From Eutreptiella sp. 'Long Island Sound 2002' (lineage: Eukaryota; Euglenozoa; Euglenophyceae; Eutreptiales; Eutreptiaceae), in NCBI GenBank assembly GCA_964036045.1, contig OZ038384.1, forward strand, positions 38,122,238 to 38,186,237: DNA of 64,000 nt, given 5' to 3'. Positions 22,452 through 32,255 of this stretch are shown here, one piece after another. A program made the position numbers and the translations under genes. Under the pieces are notes generated by a model. It was given only the letters and a program-made list of their open reading frames with translations. It made no database searches and was not told the origin of the DNA. How positions within the stretch are numbered: position 1 is the stretch's first letter; each line of letters starts with the position of its first letter.

Positions 22452-25400
22452 TCAGGCACCCCTGGCTGCAATCGCCCGGGTGAGTGCTGCCAAGTCCGAG
22501 ACATGGATCTTGGTCTTGTGCTTGCGGATGTACTCCATGAAGGGAGTATTGACCCGCGGCACGAATGAGGAGACAGGTTCCCAGGTGTCGTGGGACGGCC
22601 CATAGCCTCGCCAACGAACCTTGAACTCCAGACCTCCGGGTGCCGAGGCCTTCGGACGCTGAGCCAGGATCTTCTCGACAGTATAGTCGTCCTGCTCAGC
22701 ATAGTCGTCGTCCGAGTCGGCCTCATGTCTGGCATAGTCCAGGGACACATGTCGGCCACGGAGGTCGGGTTCCCGCGCACGAAGTTGACTCTCGTGGCGC
22801 TCCCGGAACTGTCCGTGACCCACCTTGATGCGGTAGGTGTCCTCACCAATCCTGCGGACCACCTCGCCGGGTGTGAACCAGGTCTTGGTGCGGTGGGTGC
22901 CCATGGGGCGGGGTCTGATCACCCACACCGGGTCTCCCACCCTGAACTTCTGCGCTGTCGAGCTCGGGGCGGACTTCTGACGCTCAGCATGCTCCTTCTC
23001 AAGCTGCTGGCGGATGTCCCGCGCCGTTTGCTCTTGCCGCGCGAAGAACTCCTTGGCATCCATAGCCATGCCATCACCAGACAAGGGAAGTCCCCTACCC
23101 AGGGGGTCCCTGCCAAACAGAATCTGGTGAGGGGACAAACCGCCCGGAGTGGGGGTGTCATGATGGGCCTTCAGAGCAGGCCGCATCTCCTCGAACCAGT
23201 TCCGCCGTGGATTGGTGATGTGGATCTTGCGCAGCTTCTCGAACAGCTGCCGTCCAGCCACTTCAGCACGGCCGTTAGACCGGCTGAGATAGGCAACGCT
23301 CTTGGCATGTCGTATTCCCATGAGGGAACACATAGCCTTGAACCAGCCACCAGTAAACTGGGGCCCTCGGTCACTGCAAATGGTGCGGGGGATGTCAAAG
23401 ACGGTCAGCCAATGACGAATCATCATGACTGCCACTTCCTTGGCAAGCAACCCCTTTTTGCGTGCCGGAACGGCTACAACGTAGCCGCTGTGGCGGTCCA
23501 CACAGAGAACCACACAGTCAAAGGTCTCTTTGCCAATGTGCACTTCGGGCATGGAGAAGACGTCCATGGCCACGCTCTCCATGGGCTGGTCAGGAACCGG
23601 GGTCCATTGGGGTTCCCCCTTGACGTTCCGGTTGTCGGGATTGCAGGCCTGACAGACCGAGCAACCCTTCCTGACCCTCTTGATGGCGGTGTAGAGAACG
23701 ATATGGTCGATCTCGAACCGACGCTGCATGTCAAGAGCTTGCTTCTTGACCCCTGGGTGCAGCATGTGGTGGTGCCAAGCTTCACACAGCTCGAGCACTC
23801 GGGACTCTGGGACTAGCAGCTTACCGTTCCGGTAGAGCTTGCCATCTTCCTCAGTCAGCCCCTTTGGCCACTTCTGCCCGTCGTCAGGGTCGGTCACAGC
23901 CCTATACTCGGCCGCAAAGGCCTCAGACTTGGCGTAATCGTCGGTCCAGTCGTCCTGGAGGCAAGACTCTGGGAAGAGGTGCTTGTCGGACTCCACTCCC
24001 ACAGGGGGTGCCGGACCGGGCCTTCCGCCCGCGGCACCCACAGGGGCGAGTACACTGACCGCTCTGCTCACCCTCGAAGCGAGGGGGGCATCTGCGGCCA
24101 TGACGACGAAGCATTTGGCACCCTCCTCCTCCATCAGGCGCTCCATTTCAATGATCTTCTTGGCTTCAGCGGTCTCAGCCTCATCGCCATGGGCAGAGAT
24201 ATCCTGCATGCCCTTGCTGGCGGGATAGGCCCACCTACTGAGACAGTCCGCCACGGTGTTATCCTTTCCAGGAATATAAACAACCGTAAGGTCGAACTTG
24301 GCCAAGGTCTCGTGCCATCTTGCCCGTCGGGAGGCGGGACCTGAGGGGGTGTCCACGTGCTCCTTGTGCCACGACTGCAGACTCTGATGGTCGGTGCAGA
24401 CGGTGACGGGATGGAGGGCTATGTACCCAGCCCATTTCCTGAGAGCCATGACGATGGCATACGCCTCCTTTTCACGGGGCGTCCACGTCCGTCTCTGGCC
24501 TTCCGCCAGGACTCGGCTCCAGAAGGCCACGGGCACGTGCCTCCCATCGTCAAGCACTTGCTCCAACACAGCCCCAATGGCGTAGTCGGAAGCGTCGGTG
24601 CGCAGGACGAACCCTCGGTCGGGATCCACGAGGTGCAGACCCGCTGCGGATAGCAGCGCCTGCTTCATCCCCTCAAAGGCCCGGTCAGACTCTTCAGTCC
24701 AGACCAGAGCCTTCTTGGACCCCTTCTTGGTCTCCTCTCGGTTGCCCTTGAGCATGGTCGTCATGGGGGCTGCATACTCGGCATACATTTTGATATACCC
24801 CGAGTAGTAATTGCAGAACCCCAAGTACGCCCGTAGCTCAGAGACCGTCTTGGGCTTTTCCCAGTGCTCAATCGCAGCCACCTTGCCAGGTATGGGCTTT
24901 CGCTGCCCGTTCCCGACTACGTGGCCAGCGAAGACCACCTCGCTTACCGCAATGGTGGCCTTGTCACTGCTGCCCGTGAGTTTGTGCCGGACCAGAAGGT
25001 CCGGCACTCGAGTGACGTCCCTCTCGTGTGCCTCCAGGAGCTCCTCGTAGCTCATGCTGGGGTCCCCGGACGCGATGATCACGTCGTCCACGAAGGGGTC
25101 CGCACAGTCGCGCACCGGCTCAAGGAGGTTCTCCAGCATCCGCTGAAAAGCCGCATTGCCGTTGGTAACGCCCATGGGCATCACCTTCCACTGGAGAGGT
25201 CCAAGTGGGGTGCTCATGGCTGTGCAGGCACGGGACTCCTCGGCGAGAGGCATCTGATGATAACCATGTTTCAGGTCAATCACCGTGAAGATCCTCCGCC
25301 GGTGTTGTTTTTGCAGCATATCCTCAATGAGGGGCAGCGTATAGCTGTCGTGCTGCGTTTGGGCGTTCAGGCCGCGGTAGTCGACCACGAGCCACCACTC

Positions 25401-27472
25401 ACCGGCAACCTTCTTGGGGACGACGAAGCAAGGAGAGGCCCATTCGGAGTGGCACGGCTCAAGCCAGCCTCTCTGGATGAAGTCACGAAGATCTTCTCCA
25501 TGGCCTCTTTCCTCTCGCCCCTTAGGGCAAACTCCCGGTGACGATACACACGGGGGTCCTGCTTCAGTCGTATCTTGGCCTCGCCATACGGTCCACGCAC
25601 CGGTGGGGGGAACACAGGCTTTCCGCTGAAGAAGGTCTCGCCATACTTCCGCTTCAGCCTGGCCCTCAACGCCTGGATCTTGGGGCAGTCATCGGACTCC
25701 GCCTTGGCTTTTCCGGGCACTTGAACCACGGAGCTTACTTGAGGGGTAGCTACTCCGCTCGCTTTCGGCTCAGGTGGTCTTCCCAGGTGGCCCAAAGGGC
25801 CATCTCTGGTTTTGCCTCGGAACAGATCGCCGTAGGTGGGTGGGTTACCGCCAGGCGGCTCGTCTTGGCTGGACATGTGATCCAGCACCCTCTGTACGAA
25901 GGTATCCCCGTCATAGGAACCAGAGACGATTGAGTCCACTTCCCACCAGGCTTTGTCCTGGCCTTTGCCCTCACGCTGGTTTCCCCAGTCGTGAAAGGGC
26001 TGATCCATATACCCCTGAACCAGATCCCACTCCTCTTCAGTGAGGGGGTCTTCGGAGTCCGATTCTTCGATGTCAACAGGGGGAACCGCAAAGCATTGCC
26101 TCCAAGGCTCTGCTATGATGCGGTTGACACACACGAAGTCCGTGGTGTCGGCCTGATCAAGGCCCCCATCCACATAGTGGAATTCTGTTGGCCATCTCTG
26201 GGGTGGCATGGGCTGTCCCTTAGCGTCTTGATAGACACTCTCTCCAGCCGGTAGGACGACCTTGTTTAAGGTCATGTTGGTCAATGAGGCTACCCAATGT
26301 CGGGTACTTTCCTCCTCGGTGCATCCCATAGGAACAACCAGCACTGCCTTGGAGCGGTCCTTGCGAATCTTCGCTATCGCTCTTGGAATGTCCCAACGGG
26401 GGCAATGGATCCACATCAAGCCCTGATGCGGACCCCAGTGCTTCTTCCACGCAGAGTCCTGTGCGCTCCAGTACTTCTCACATACCCGAAGATGGGCGGA
26501 GGTTCCTGAAGAGAACGCATCCAGGGCCAGATCCGACGCTCCCAGGTCCGCAACCACTCGGTTCGCCACTTCCGGCCTTACGCCGTACTCCTGATTCGCT
26601 GGCCCAGTGGGCTCAGTGTCCAGCGCGGCCACTTCGAGCTGATTGCGTTCGGGGTGGATCCATTGGCATTCCACATGGTGCTCAGGTGACGAAAGCCACG
26701 AGAGTTGGTCGTCCTGGTACAGGGTCATGGAAGCCTGGGCCGGGAGGACGCCGGAGTCCGTCTCCATCATGAAGTCGTACCCGACGATCATGTCCCATTC
26801 CATCTCGGCCTCGTAGAAGCTACCGTGCAGGAGGATTTCCTTGCCGAGGTCTGGGCGGCTCAGCTCACGATGGTTCACGAACTGCAGCCCAATGGCCGCT
26901 TCCTTCGTGCCTCCCACCATGTACTGGCCGTTCGCCACCTTCAGCCTGACAGGTTTCCGACTGTCGGTAAGACACTCTGGCGGAAGCAGGCCAGCCTTGA
27001 CCAAGCTGACTTGAGCTCCCGTGTCGACCAACACGTCGAAAACCTTTTCCACTTCCCCGCATAAGGCACGGACCTTAAGATGCAACTGCCGCTCGCGACC
27101 GACACGGCGCACGGCGTGCAAACTCAGGATCTCCGGCCGTTCCAGAAGCTCCACAAGCGACTGGTGCAGGTCGTGGACAATGGGCTCAGGCTGCCCATCT
27201 GCAGCATCCAGCTGCGGTCCGGGTGATCCTCCGATACTCTCGGATAGATCCTGTAGTACATCAAACACGTTCTTGGTCGCGAAGGACGGACGGGTGCAAG
27301 GGTTCGTGCCTTCACTTGCCCTCACCCCGCCTCCGCGACTGGGCGCCAGACCGGGCCTTCCGCCCGCGGCAGTCCCCTTGTGTTTACCGACTCCCGACAG
27401 GGATGGTTCGGCGCTTCCCACGTCACCATCCTGCGACCGCCCTAGCTGGGGCCCTTGGCTGCAGGGGCTCCG
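22452..27472 (-). CDS. pol: B pol: protease, extra domain, RT, RNase H, integrase, chromodomain
   Basis: It continues the gag frame after the UAG. Aspartic protease LVDTGAQVSLV is at about 27010-27060. A region with LDAFSSG, DSAWKKHWG and IRKDRSKAVLVVPMG (about 26530-26240) lies between protease and RT. RT has VDYRGLNAQ, IDLKHGYHQM and FVDDVII (about 25085). RNase H has LRTDASDYAIGAVLEQ and PGKDNTVADCLSR. Integrase has a zinc module ending KGCSVCQAC, then a DD35E core with VAMDVF, CSDRGPQF and SNGRAEVAGR (D to E spacing 35). The C-terminus is a chromodomain (YTVEKILAQRP, then FKVRWRGYGPSHDTWEP, about 22570-22700). A 1-nt deletion near 25487 shifts the frame at the RT start; otherwise it is open. 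Confidence 0.93.
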
Positions 27473-27475
27473 CTA
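27473..27475 (-). promoter_or_regulatory. In-frame UAG between gag and pol, probable readthrough site
   Basis: TAG is followed by CGG AGC CCC and then 18 codons in total with no stop up to the recognised pol sequence, in the same frame. A3 and A2 have TAG AGG AGC CCC at the same place. C or A plus GG after the stop is like the type of context (stop-CGG) known to favour readthrough in some plant viruses. Confidence 0.65.
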
Positions 27476-30400
27476 GGGGGCGTCGGTTGTGGAAGAGGGG
27501 GTGTTCTCCTCGGCCTCAACGTCGTTGACGCCCTTCTTTCTTCCCCCTTTACCTCCTCCTTTACCCTTGTTCTTGTCCTTGTCCTTGTTCTGGTCATTCT
27601 GGTTGTTCTCCTTGTTCTTGTTATCCGACCTGGGGACCCAGTTCCGCTTGATCTCCTGGATCTCCTTGGCCAACTCAGTTCCCACCGACGACATCAGCTT
27701 GGCCAGCTCGTCCTTGTCCACCTCCATCTTGGCTTCCCGGATACCCGCGGGCGCACGCTTCTTCAACCCGTGCGCCTTCTTGTAAGCCTCCGTGTCGGCC
27801 TTGTGGACGGGGCATGTTCGGTGGTCATGGTTGAAGCCTTTCTTCCTCCCATAACACACGAAACAGCCCTGCGGGTGAGCTCGTATGAACTCCCCAAAGG
27901 ACAGCGGAGGGTCGCCAATGCGGCGAGGGTCCCTCTTCTCCTGCTTCCTCCAACCCTGCGGCAGGGGCTTCCAGTTTCCCGGCTTGCTCCCCGCGCTCAG
28001 GTTCCTGGCCACGAAGGCACAAACGGCCACCTCGGCGGGCTCATCGTCGTCGTCATCGTCGACGAGAGTCTCATCGCCGCCGGCTCCCGCTGGGTCCATG
28101 GCGTCTTCCCCGCCAGGTCCCTCGCCAACGTAGTTGACGTCGCGGTCGCCGGGCCTCAACCCGCGGGTGTGGTGGAGGTTTCGGTACTCCTTGAGTACTT
28201 CCTCGCCAACCCACTCCAGGATCTCGTCGCAGCTCATCCGCGCCGGGATGGGCTGCAGACGGATGGTCTGGCCGCTCAACTCACAGTCGTCAAGGCGCCA
28301 AATCGCGGTCTTCTCGCGATCGCCCGAGACGGTGATGAGAGGAGCGTTCCGCAGGGAGTGCCGTTTGACATCCCGGGCCACGTTCTTCTTCGCCCAACTC
28401 ACCACGTTCGTATGATACTCCTTGGGGAGCATCATCTTGACCGTGTGGTTGGACTTGGCCCTCTTGGATTCCTCCTTGGTGACCCTCTTGATCCATGCTT
28501 CCGGCAGCATGGAGAGCAGGCGAGCCTGCTCGTCACCCTCATTCCAATCCTCCACGTTGCGGCGGAAGAGGGTGTACTTCCCTCGGAAGTCTCGCCACTC
28601 TCGTAGGCGGATCTCCCGTCCATCATGCTCAAGCTTGATGGACTTCCAGCGCTTGGCAGCCACCTGCGGAGCGTCCACCCGCTCCTGCTCGTTGAGCCAC
28701 TTCTTGGCGTCCTTGAGGGTCTTGATTTTCCCCTCCTTGGTCGCCACGAAGTATAGCTCGCCGAGCACTTCCGGCAGGCGGTACCTGAACCGTTTGAAGA
28801 CATATCTCTCCGCATCCGCGGGAGGTTGGTCTTCAGTGACGGTCAGCCCCCAATCGTCCAGCTTCTCCAAGAAGCGGTCGAGGTTGAGGGGGTTGCCGTC
28901 GTACATGGGGGGCTTGATGTCCTTCAAGTCTTCCCACACGGCGGCGTCCGCGGCCTTAGAGACCATGAACTCCGGCCGCGAGGTCGACCGAGGTTCCCAT
29001 CGGCCTCGCCCACGGACTCCCCCGGCCGCCACGTCCATCTCCTCCATGGAATCCCTGTGGCTACGCCGCGGTTCCTCCACGTACGCTGAACCGAAATGTT
29101 CACGCCGTACTGCATCCATGTACGCATCCTCATCACGGCGCCGGCGGCTGCGTTCAGCGGCCTCCCGTCGTACACCACGCGGCGGGCTGATGTCGAACTC
29201 CTCCAGGTCCAGGTCCAGGTCCAGGTCCTCACCTTCGCCGACATCCCACTCCACGTCTCCTCTGGGGACCTCATCCCTGAGTCCACCATAACGTCCTCCA
29301 GCCCTGGGGATTGGTGCCGGGGCTGGTGCCGGGCGTCGGGGGCGTACTGGCGTCCGCGGTGGGGCACGGCGGTTGTGGTAGTCCGCGCTGAGCCACTCAT
29401 CGCGCCATTCCTCACTGCCACTGCCGGGCGGCACGCGCTCGTTGCGGCGGCCCGCGCTGTGGTGAGAGGGGGCGGTGAGAGAGGGGGCACTGGCGCTGGG
29501 GCGACTCCTGGGGGCTCCGCCGGGGGCGTGGGGTCTGCCTGGACCTGGTCCGGGTCCCCAGCCGTCGTCCGACGAGCCTGACTCCAGGGGTGGGTGGTCG
29601 CTGCCGACTCTCCCACGGGCTTCCAGCGCATCCAGCCTCTCCTGCAGGCCGCTGACGACGTTGGTCAGCGACTTGGTCTCGGCCCTGGCGATGTCCAGGT
29701 CCTTCTGCGCGCGCGCGGCGACCGTGGAGATGCGAGCCATCTCGCTCTTGCCCGTGTCTACCTCCAGCTCGAGCAACTGGACTCTCCTGCGGAGGTAGAC
29801 AATCCACCACCAGGTGGCATCCGGGTCGCCGTTCCCTGGTGGGTCGTCGGGGTCCCCAGGGGGTCCTCCAGGAGGGCCTCCGCCGGGTCCGCCCGGTCCA
29901 GGGGGTCCTCCCCCGCCAGGTTCTCCGCCTCCAGGGGGTCCACTGGGTGGGCGTCCTCCAGGGGGTCCTGAAGGTCCTCCGCCAGGGGGTCCCGGTGGGT
30001 CTCCGCCGGGTCGCCTCGGTGGGTCCGAGGATGGGCGCTCCCTCGTGATGCCGAACTCCATGTCGTCATCCTCGTCCATGTCGCCCCACCTGGGCGTCTC
30101 GGTCACGGAGGACTCGGAGCTCCGGTAGGGAGGAGGGGGATCCTCATCCTCACCTTCCATGGGGACGTCTCCGCCACCTCCGCCCGTCCAAGCCACCACT
30201 TGGCGATGTCGACGGCCTCGTTCATCCCCGTCACTGCCGGTGAAGAAGGGGTCACTGTCGTGGGGGTGCCCACCCGCTGGCCTCCGCGGCCTCTCGGGGG
30301 TCTTCCCCTTGCCCTTCCTCCGTCGACGGGCGGTGGTGCTACCGCTCCCACTGCTCCCCGTGTCCGCCTCATCCAGCTTCATCCTGGAGGAGGCGTCCCC

Positions 30401-31846
30401 TTCGAAAAGCCTTCGAAGGGTCTCCACTCGCGATCCTCCCAGGGGAGTCTCTTGGCGGAGTTTGGCCTCTGCCTCCTCCATTGCGGCGGCGGTGGCTGCG
30501 GCAGCTCGCGCTTCGGCCTCTTCCCGAGCACGAGCCGCCTCGGCTTCCCGGGCCTGCAGCAGCTGCGCCTTCTGCGCCTCCAACGCCGCCAGCTCCGCCT
30601 CTGTCTTGGCCTTCTCCTCAGCGACCTTCCGTCGCGCGGCCTCGATGGCTTCCTTCTTGGCGGCGTCCTCCTGGGCCTTAGCCGTCGCTTCGGCGTGGGC
30701 CCTTTCCTCCGCCTCCTTCTTTGCCCTCCCTTGGGCAAGCGCCTCTTCCAGCGCCTTCACCTCGGCCTCCTTGCAGGCAATGGCCTCCTGCGTCAGGCGG
30801 GCTTCCTCGTCGACTGCCGCCAACTCACCGTTGACCTGGGCAGTTGCTGCACTATGGGCGGCCACGGCCGTGAGTCCAGCCGCGATGGCCGCCACGGTCT
30901 GGGTGTGGATGGCCATGCCATGCGCCCACTGCGCAGCCTCCTCCTGGGCGATGCCGGCGGCGCCCTCCACAGCAGCGCTGTACTGCTTGGCCCGTTGCCG
31001 GGCAACCCGACGGTTGCAGGGCACCCCACAGGCGCGCTCACAGGCGCGCGCCACGTCCCTTTCGGGAGCGACGCTGCTGCTGGAGCTGGCCTGGTCGGCC
31101 GGCGTCCTCCCGCGGTGGGCCGACTCGATGTCGCTGCTGGGGCCTGCTGAGGCCTGCCGGGCCTTCAGGAGCAGCGAACGGGGCTTGGCCTGGGTCTGCT
31201 TGGCGACTTGGATGTAGTCGCCAAGGGTGGTGGAGCCGGGGTGGTGTCCACCATTGGGCCGTTGGGGACTGGGGGCTGGGGTTCCGCCCTTGGCGCCTTG
31301 GGCGGCTTCGGCAGCCAGGGACTCCTGGTACTCCCGCCACCTCCGGTCCCTCTTCTTGTCCCCGGCGGACCGCTTCTCCGTCCCCGGAGACGCGCTGCTG
31401 CTGCCCTGCAGCCTGCGCTCGCTTCCCGGTTCCGGGAACTTCTTCTCGATCACGTCCCACAGGGAGACGTTGATCGAGGCGCCCGACGGGTAGGCGTTGG
31501 GGTCCTCGTCCTCCTCGATCCCGTCGGGGCGCAGCCCTTCGCCGGGCCTGTCCGGCCGGGTCCACGCCCCCCAGCGCCTCTGCTGGTGGCGGTACTCGTA
31601 CCCCTCCGCCCGCAGCCAGTCCTCCACGGCCTGCAGGCGGTCGGGGGCGATGTCCGTGCGGAGCTCGAAGCTCCTGGGCATGCCCCCTTCGCACTGGGGG
31701 TTGCTGTGGCGGTAATGCTGGTCCCAAACCAACCCACGCAGCAGGCGTGCTGCATGGGGGTGGGGCCGCGGCCACGTCCTGCCCGCTTCCTGCCAATTCA
31801 CCATGGCAGCGGGGGCGTAGATGGTCTTGAAGTCCTTGATGTGCAC
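27473..31846 (-). CDS. gag: B gag, unusually long (1,457 codons)
   Basis: Structural polyprotein, several times the usual gypsy Gag length. The start is the first ATG of the frame (MHIKDFKT), about 410 nt after the LTR. Order: an N-terminal globular part; Cys motif CERACGVPCN (about residue 270); an Ala/Glu/Lys coiled coil (about 344-465); Ser/Arg-rich linkers; a collagen-like Gly-Pro tract (about 609-678); a second short helical segment; Arg/Asp-rich linkers; a capsid-like core from PPMYDGNPLNLDRF (about 980) to about 1220; zinc knuckle CFVCYGRKKGFNHDHRTC (about 1326-1343); and a Lys/Asn/Gly-rich basic tail. The core and knuckle match the A family and the remainder is B-specific. It is fully open and ends in TAG. 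Confidence 0.9.
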   Translation of the reverse strand: MHIKDFKTIYAPAAMVNWQEAGRTWPRPHPHAARLLRGLVWDQHYRHSNPQCEGGMPRSFELRTDIAPDRLQAVEDWLRAEGYEYRHQQRRWGAWTRPDRPGEGLRPDGIEEDEDPNAYPSGASINVSLWDVIEKKFPEPGSERRLQGSSSASPGTEKRSAGDKKRDRRWREYQESLAAEAAQGAKGGTPAPSPQRPNGGHHPGSTTLGDYIQVAKQTQAKPRSLLLKARQASAGPSSDIESAHRGRTPADQASSSSSVAPERDVARACERACGVPCNRRVARQRAKQYSAAVEGAAGIAQEEAAQWAHGMAIHTQTVAAIAAGLTAVAAHSAATAQVNGELAAVDEEARLTQEAIACKEAEVKALEEALAQGRAKKEAEERAHAEATAKAQEDAAKKEAIEAARRKVAEEKAKTEAELAALEAQKAQLLQAREAEAARAREEAEARAAAATAAAMEEAEAKLRQETPLGGSRVETLRRLFEGDASSRMKLDEADTGSSGSGSTTARRRRKGKGKTPERPRRPAGGHPHDSDPFFTGSDGDERGRRHRQVVAWTGGGGGDVPMEGEDEDPPPPYRSSESSVTETPRWGDMDEDDDMEFGITRERPSSDPPRRPGGDPPGPPGGGPSGPPGGRPPSGPPGGGEPGGGGPPGPGGPGGGPPGGPPGDPDDPPGNGDPDATWWWIVYLRRRVQLLELEVDTGKSEMARISTVAARAQKDLDIARAETKSLTNVVSGLQERLDALEARGRVGSDHPPLESGSSDDGWGPGPGPGRPHAPGGAPRSRPSASAPSLTAPSHHSAGRRNERVPPGSGSEEWRDEWLSADYHNRRAPPRTPVRPRRPAPAPAPIPRAGGRYGGLRDEVPRGDVEWDVGEGEDLDLDLDLEEFDISPPRGVRREAAERSRRRRDEDAYMDAVRREHFGSAYVEEPRRSHRDSMEEMDVAAGGVRGRGRWEPRSTSRPEFMVSKAADAAVWEDLKDIKPPMYDGNPLNLDRFLEKLDDWGLTVTEDQPPADAERYVFKRFRYRLPEVLGELYFVATKEGKIKTLKDAKKWLNEQERVDAPQVAAKRWKSIKLEHDGREIRLREWRDFRGKYTLFRRNVEDWNEGDEQARLLSMLPEAWIKRVTKEESKRAKSNHTVKMMLPKEYHTNVVSWAKKNVARDVKRHSLRNAPLITVSGDREKTAIWRLDDCELSGQTIRLQPIPARMSCDEILEWVGEEVLKEYRNLHHTRGLRPGDRDVNYVGEGPGGEDAMDPAGAGGDETLVDDDDDDEPAEVAVCAFVARNLSAGSKPGNWKPLPQGWRKQEKRDPRRIGDPPLSFGEFIRAHPQGCFVCYGRKKGFNHDHRTCPVHKADTEAYKKAHGLKKRAPAGIREAKMEVDKDELAKLMSSVGTELAKEIQEIKRNWVPRSDNKNKENNQNDQNKDKDKNKGKGGGKGGRKKGVNDVEAEENTPSSTTDAP

Positions 31847-32255
31847 TCGTTCACCTCAACGAACTGGTTGTGGTTGTTGGGGAGGGTGCTGCAGCACTGG
31901 ATTGGAAGTGCAGCTGGTGCTGGTCAGCTGGTGGTTGTGGAGGTGGTTGACGCGGCCTTGCTGGTCGGCCGTTGGGACTCCGGGTCGGCCGGTGGGGCTG
32001 ATGCAGGAGTCCTGGTCTGTGCACCTCTTCCACGGGCGCTGCGCGATCAGGGCGATGCTCTTGACGGCGCTGCGGGCTCCGTGACGAACTCGGCGCTGTC
32101 GCTGAGTGGCGCTGCGAGCTGCTGCGCTGCGCTGCGAGACGCTGCGCTGCGCTGCGAGCTGCGAGTTGCGCCGCGCTGCTGCGACGCGCTGCTCGGGGTT
32201 GGTGGCCCCGAGTGGCACGCGAGGGTTGGGTAACCCCGCGGCGGTGAAACGCTTT
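31847..32255 (-). other. B 5' leader
   Basis: Untranslated leader between the LTR and gag. It includes a GCTGCGCTGCGA simple repeat at about 32090-32185. The first bases after the LTR on - read AAAGCGTTTCACCG, which is not a TGG-type tRNA primer site; C likewise starts AAAGG. Priming may therefore use an internal tRNA segment or another primer. Confidence 0.6.

Noticed and set aside
27455-31217. Long + strand frames opposite B gag and pol (for example 27455-28606 and 30159-31217)
   Set aside because: Shadows of GC-rich coding sequence on the other strand; no recognisable content.
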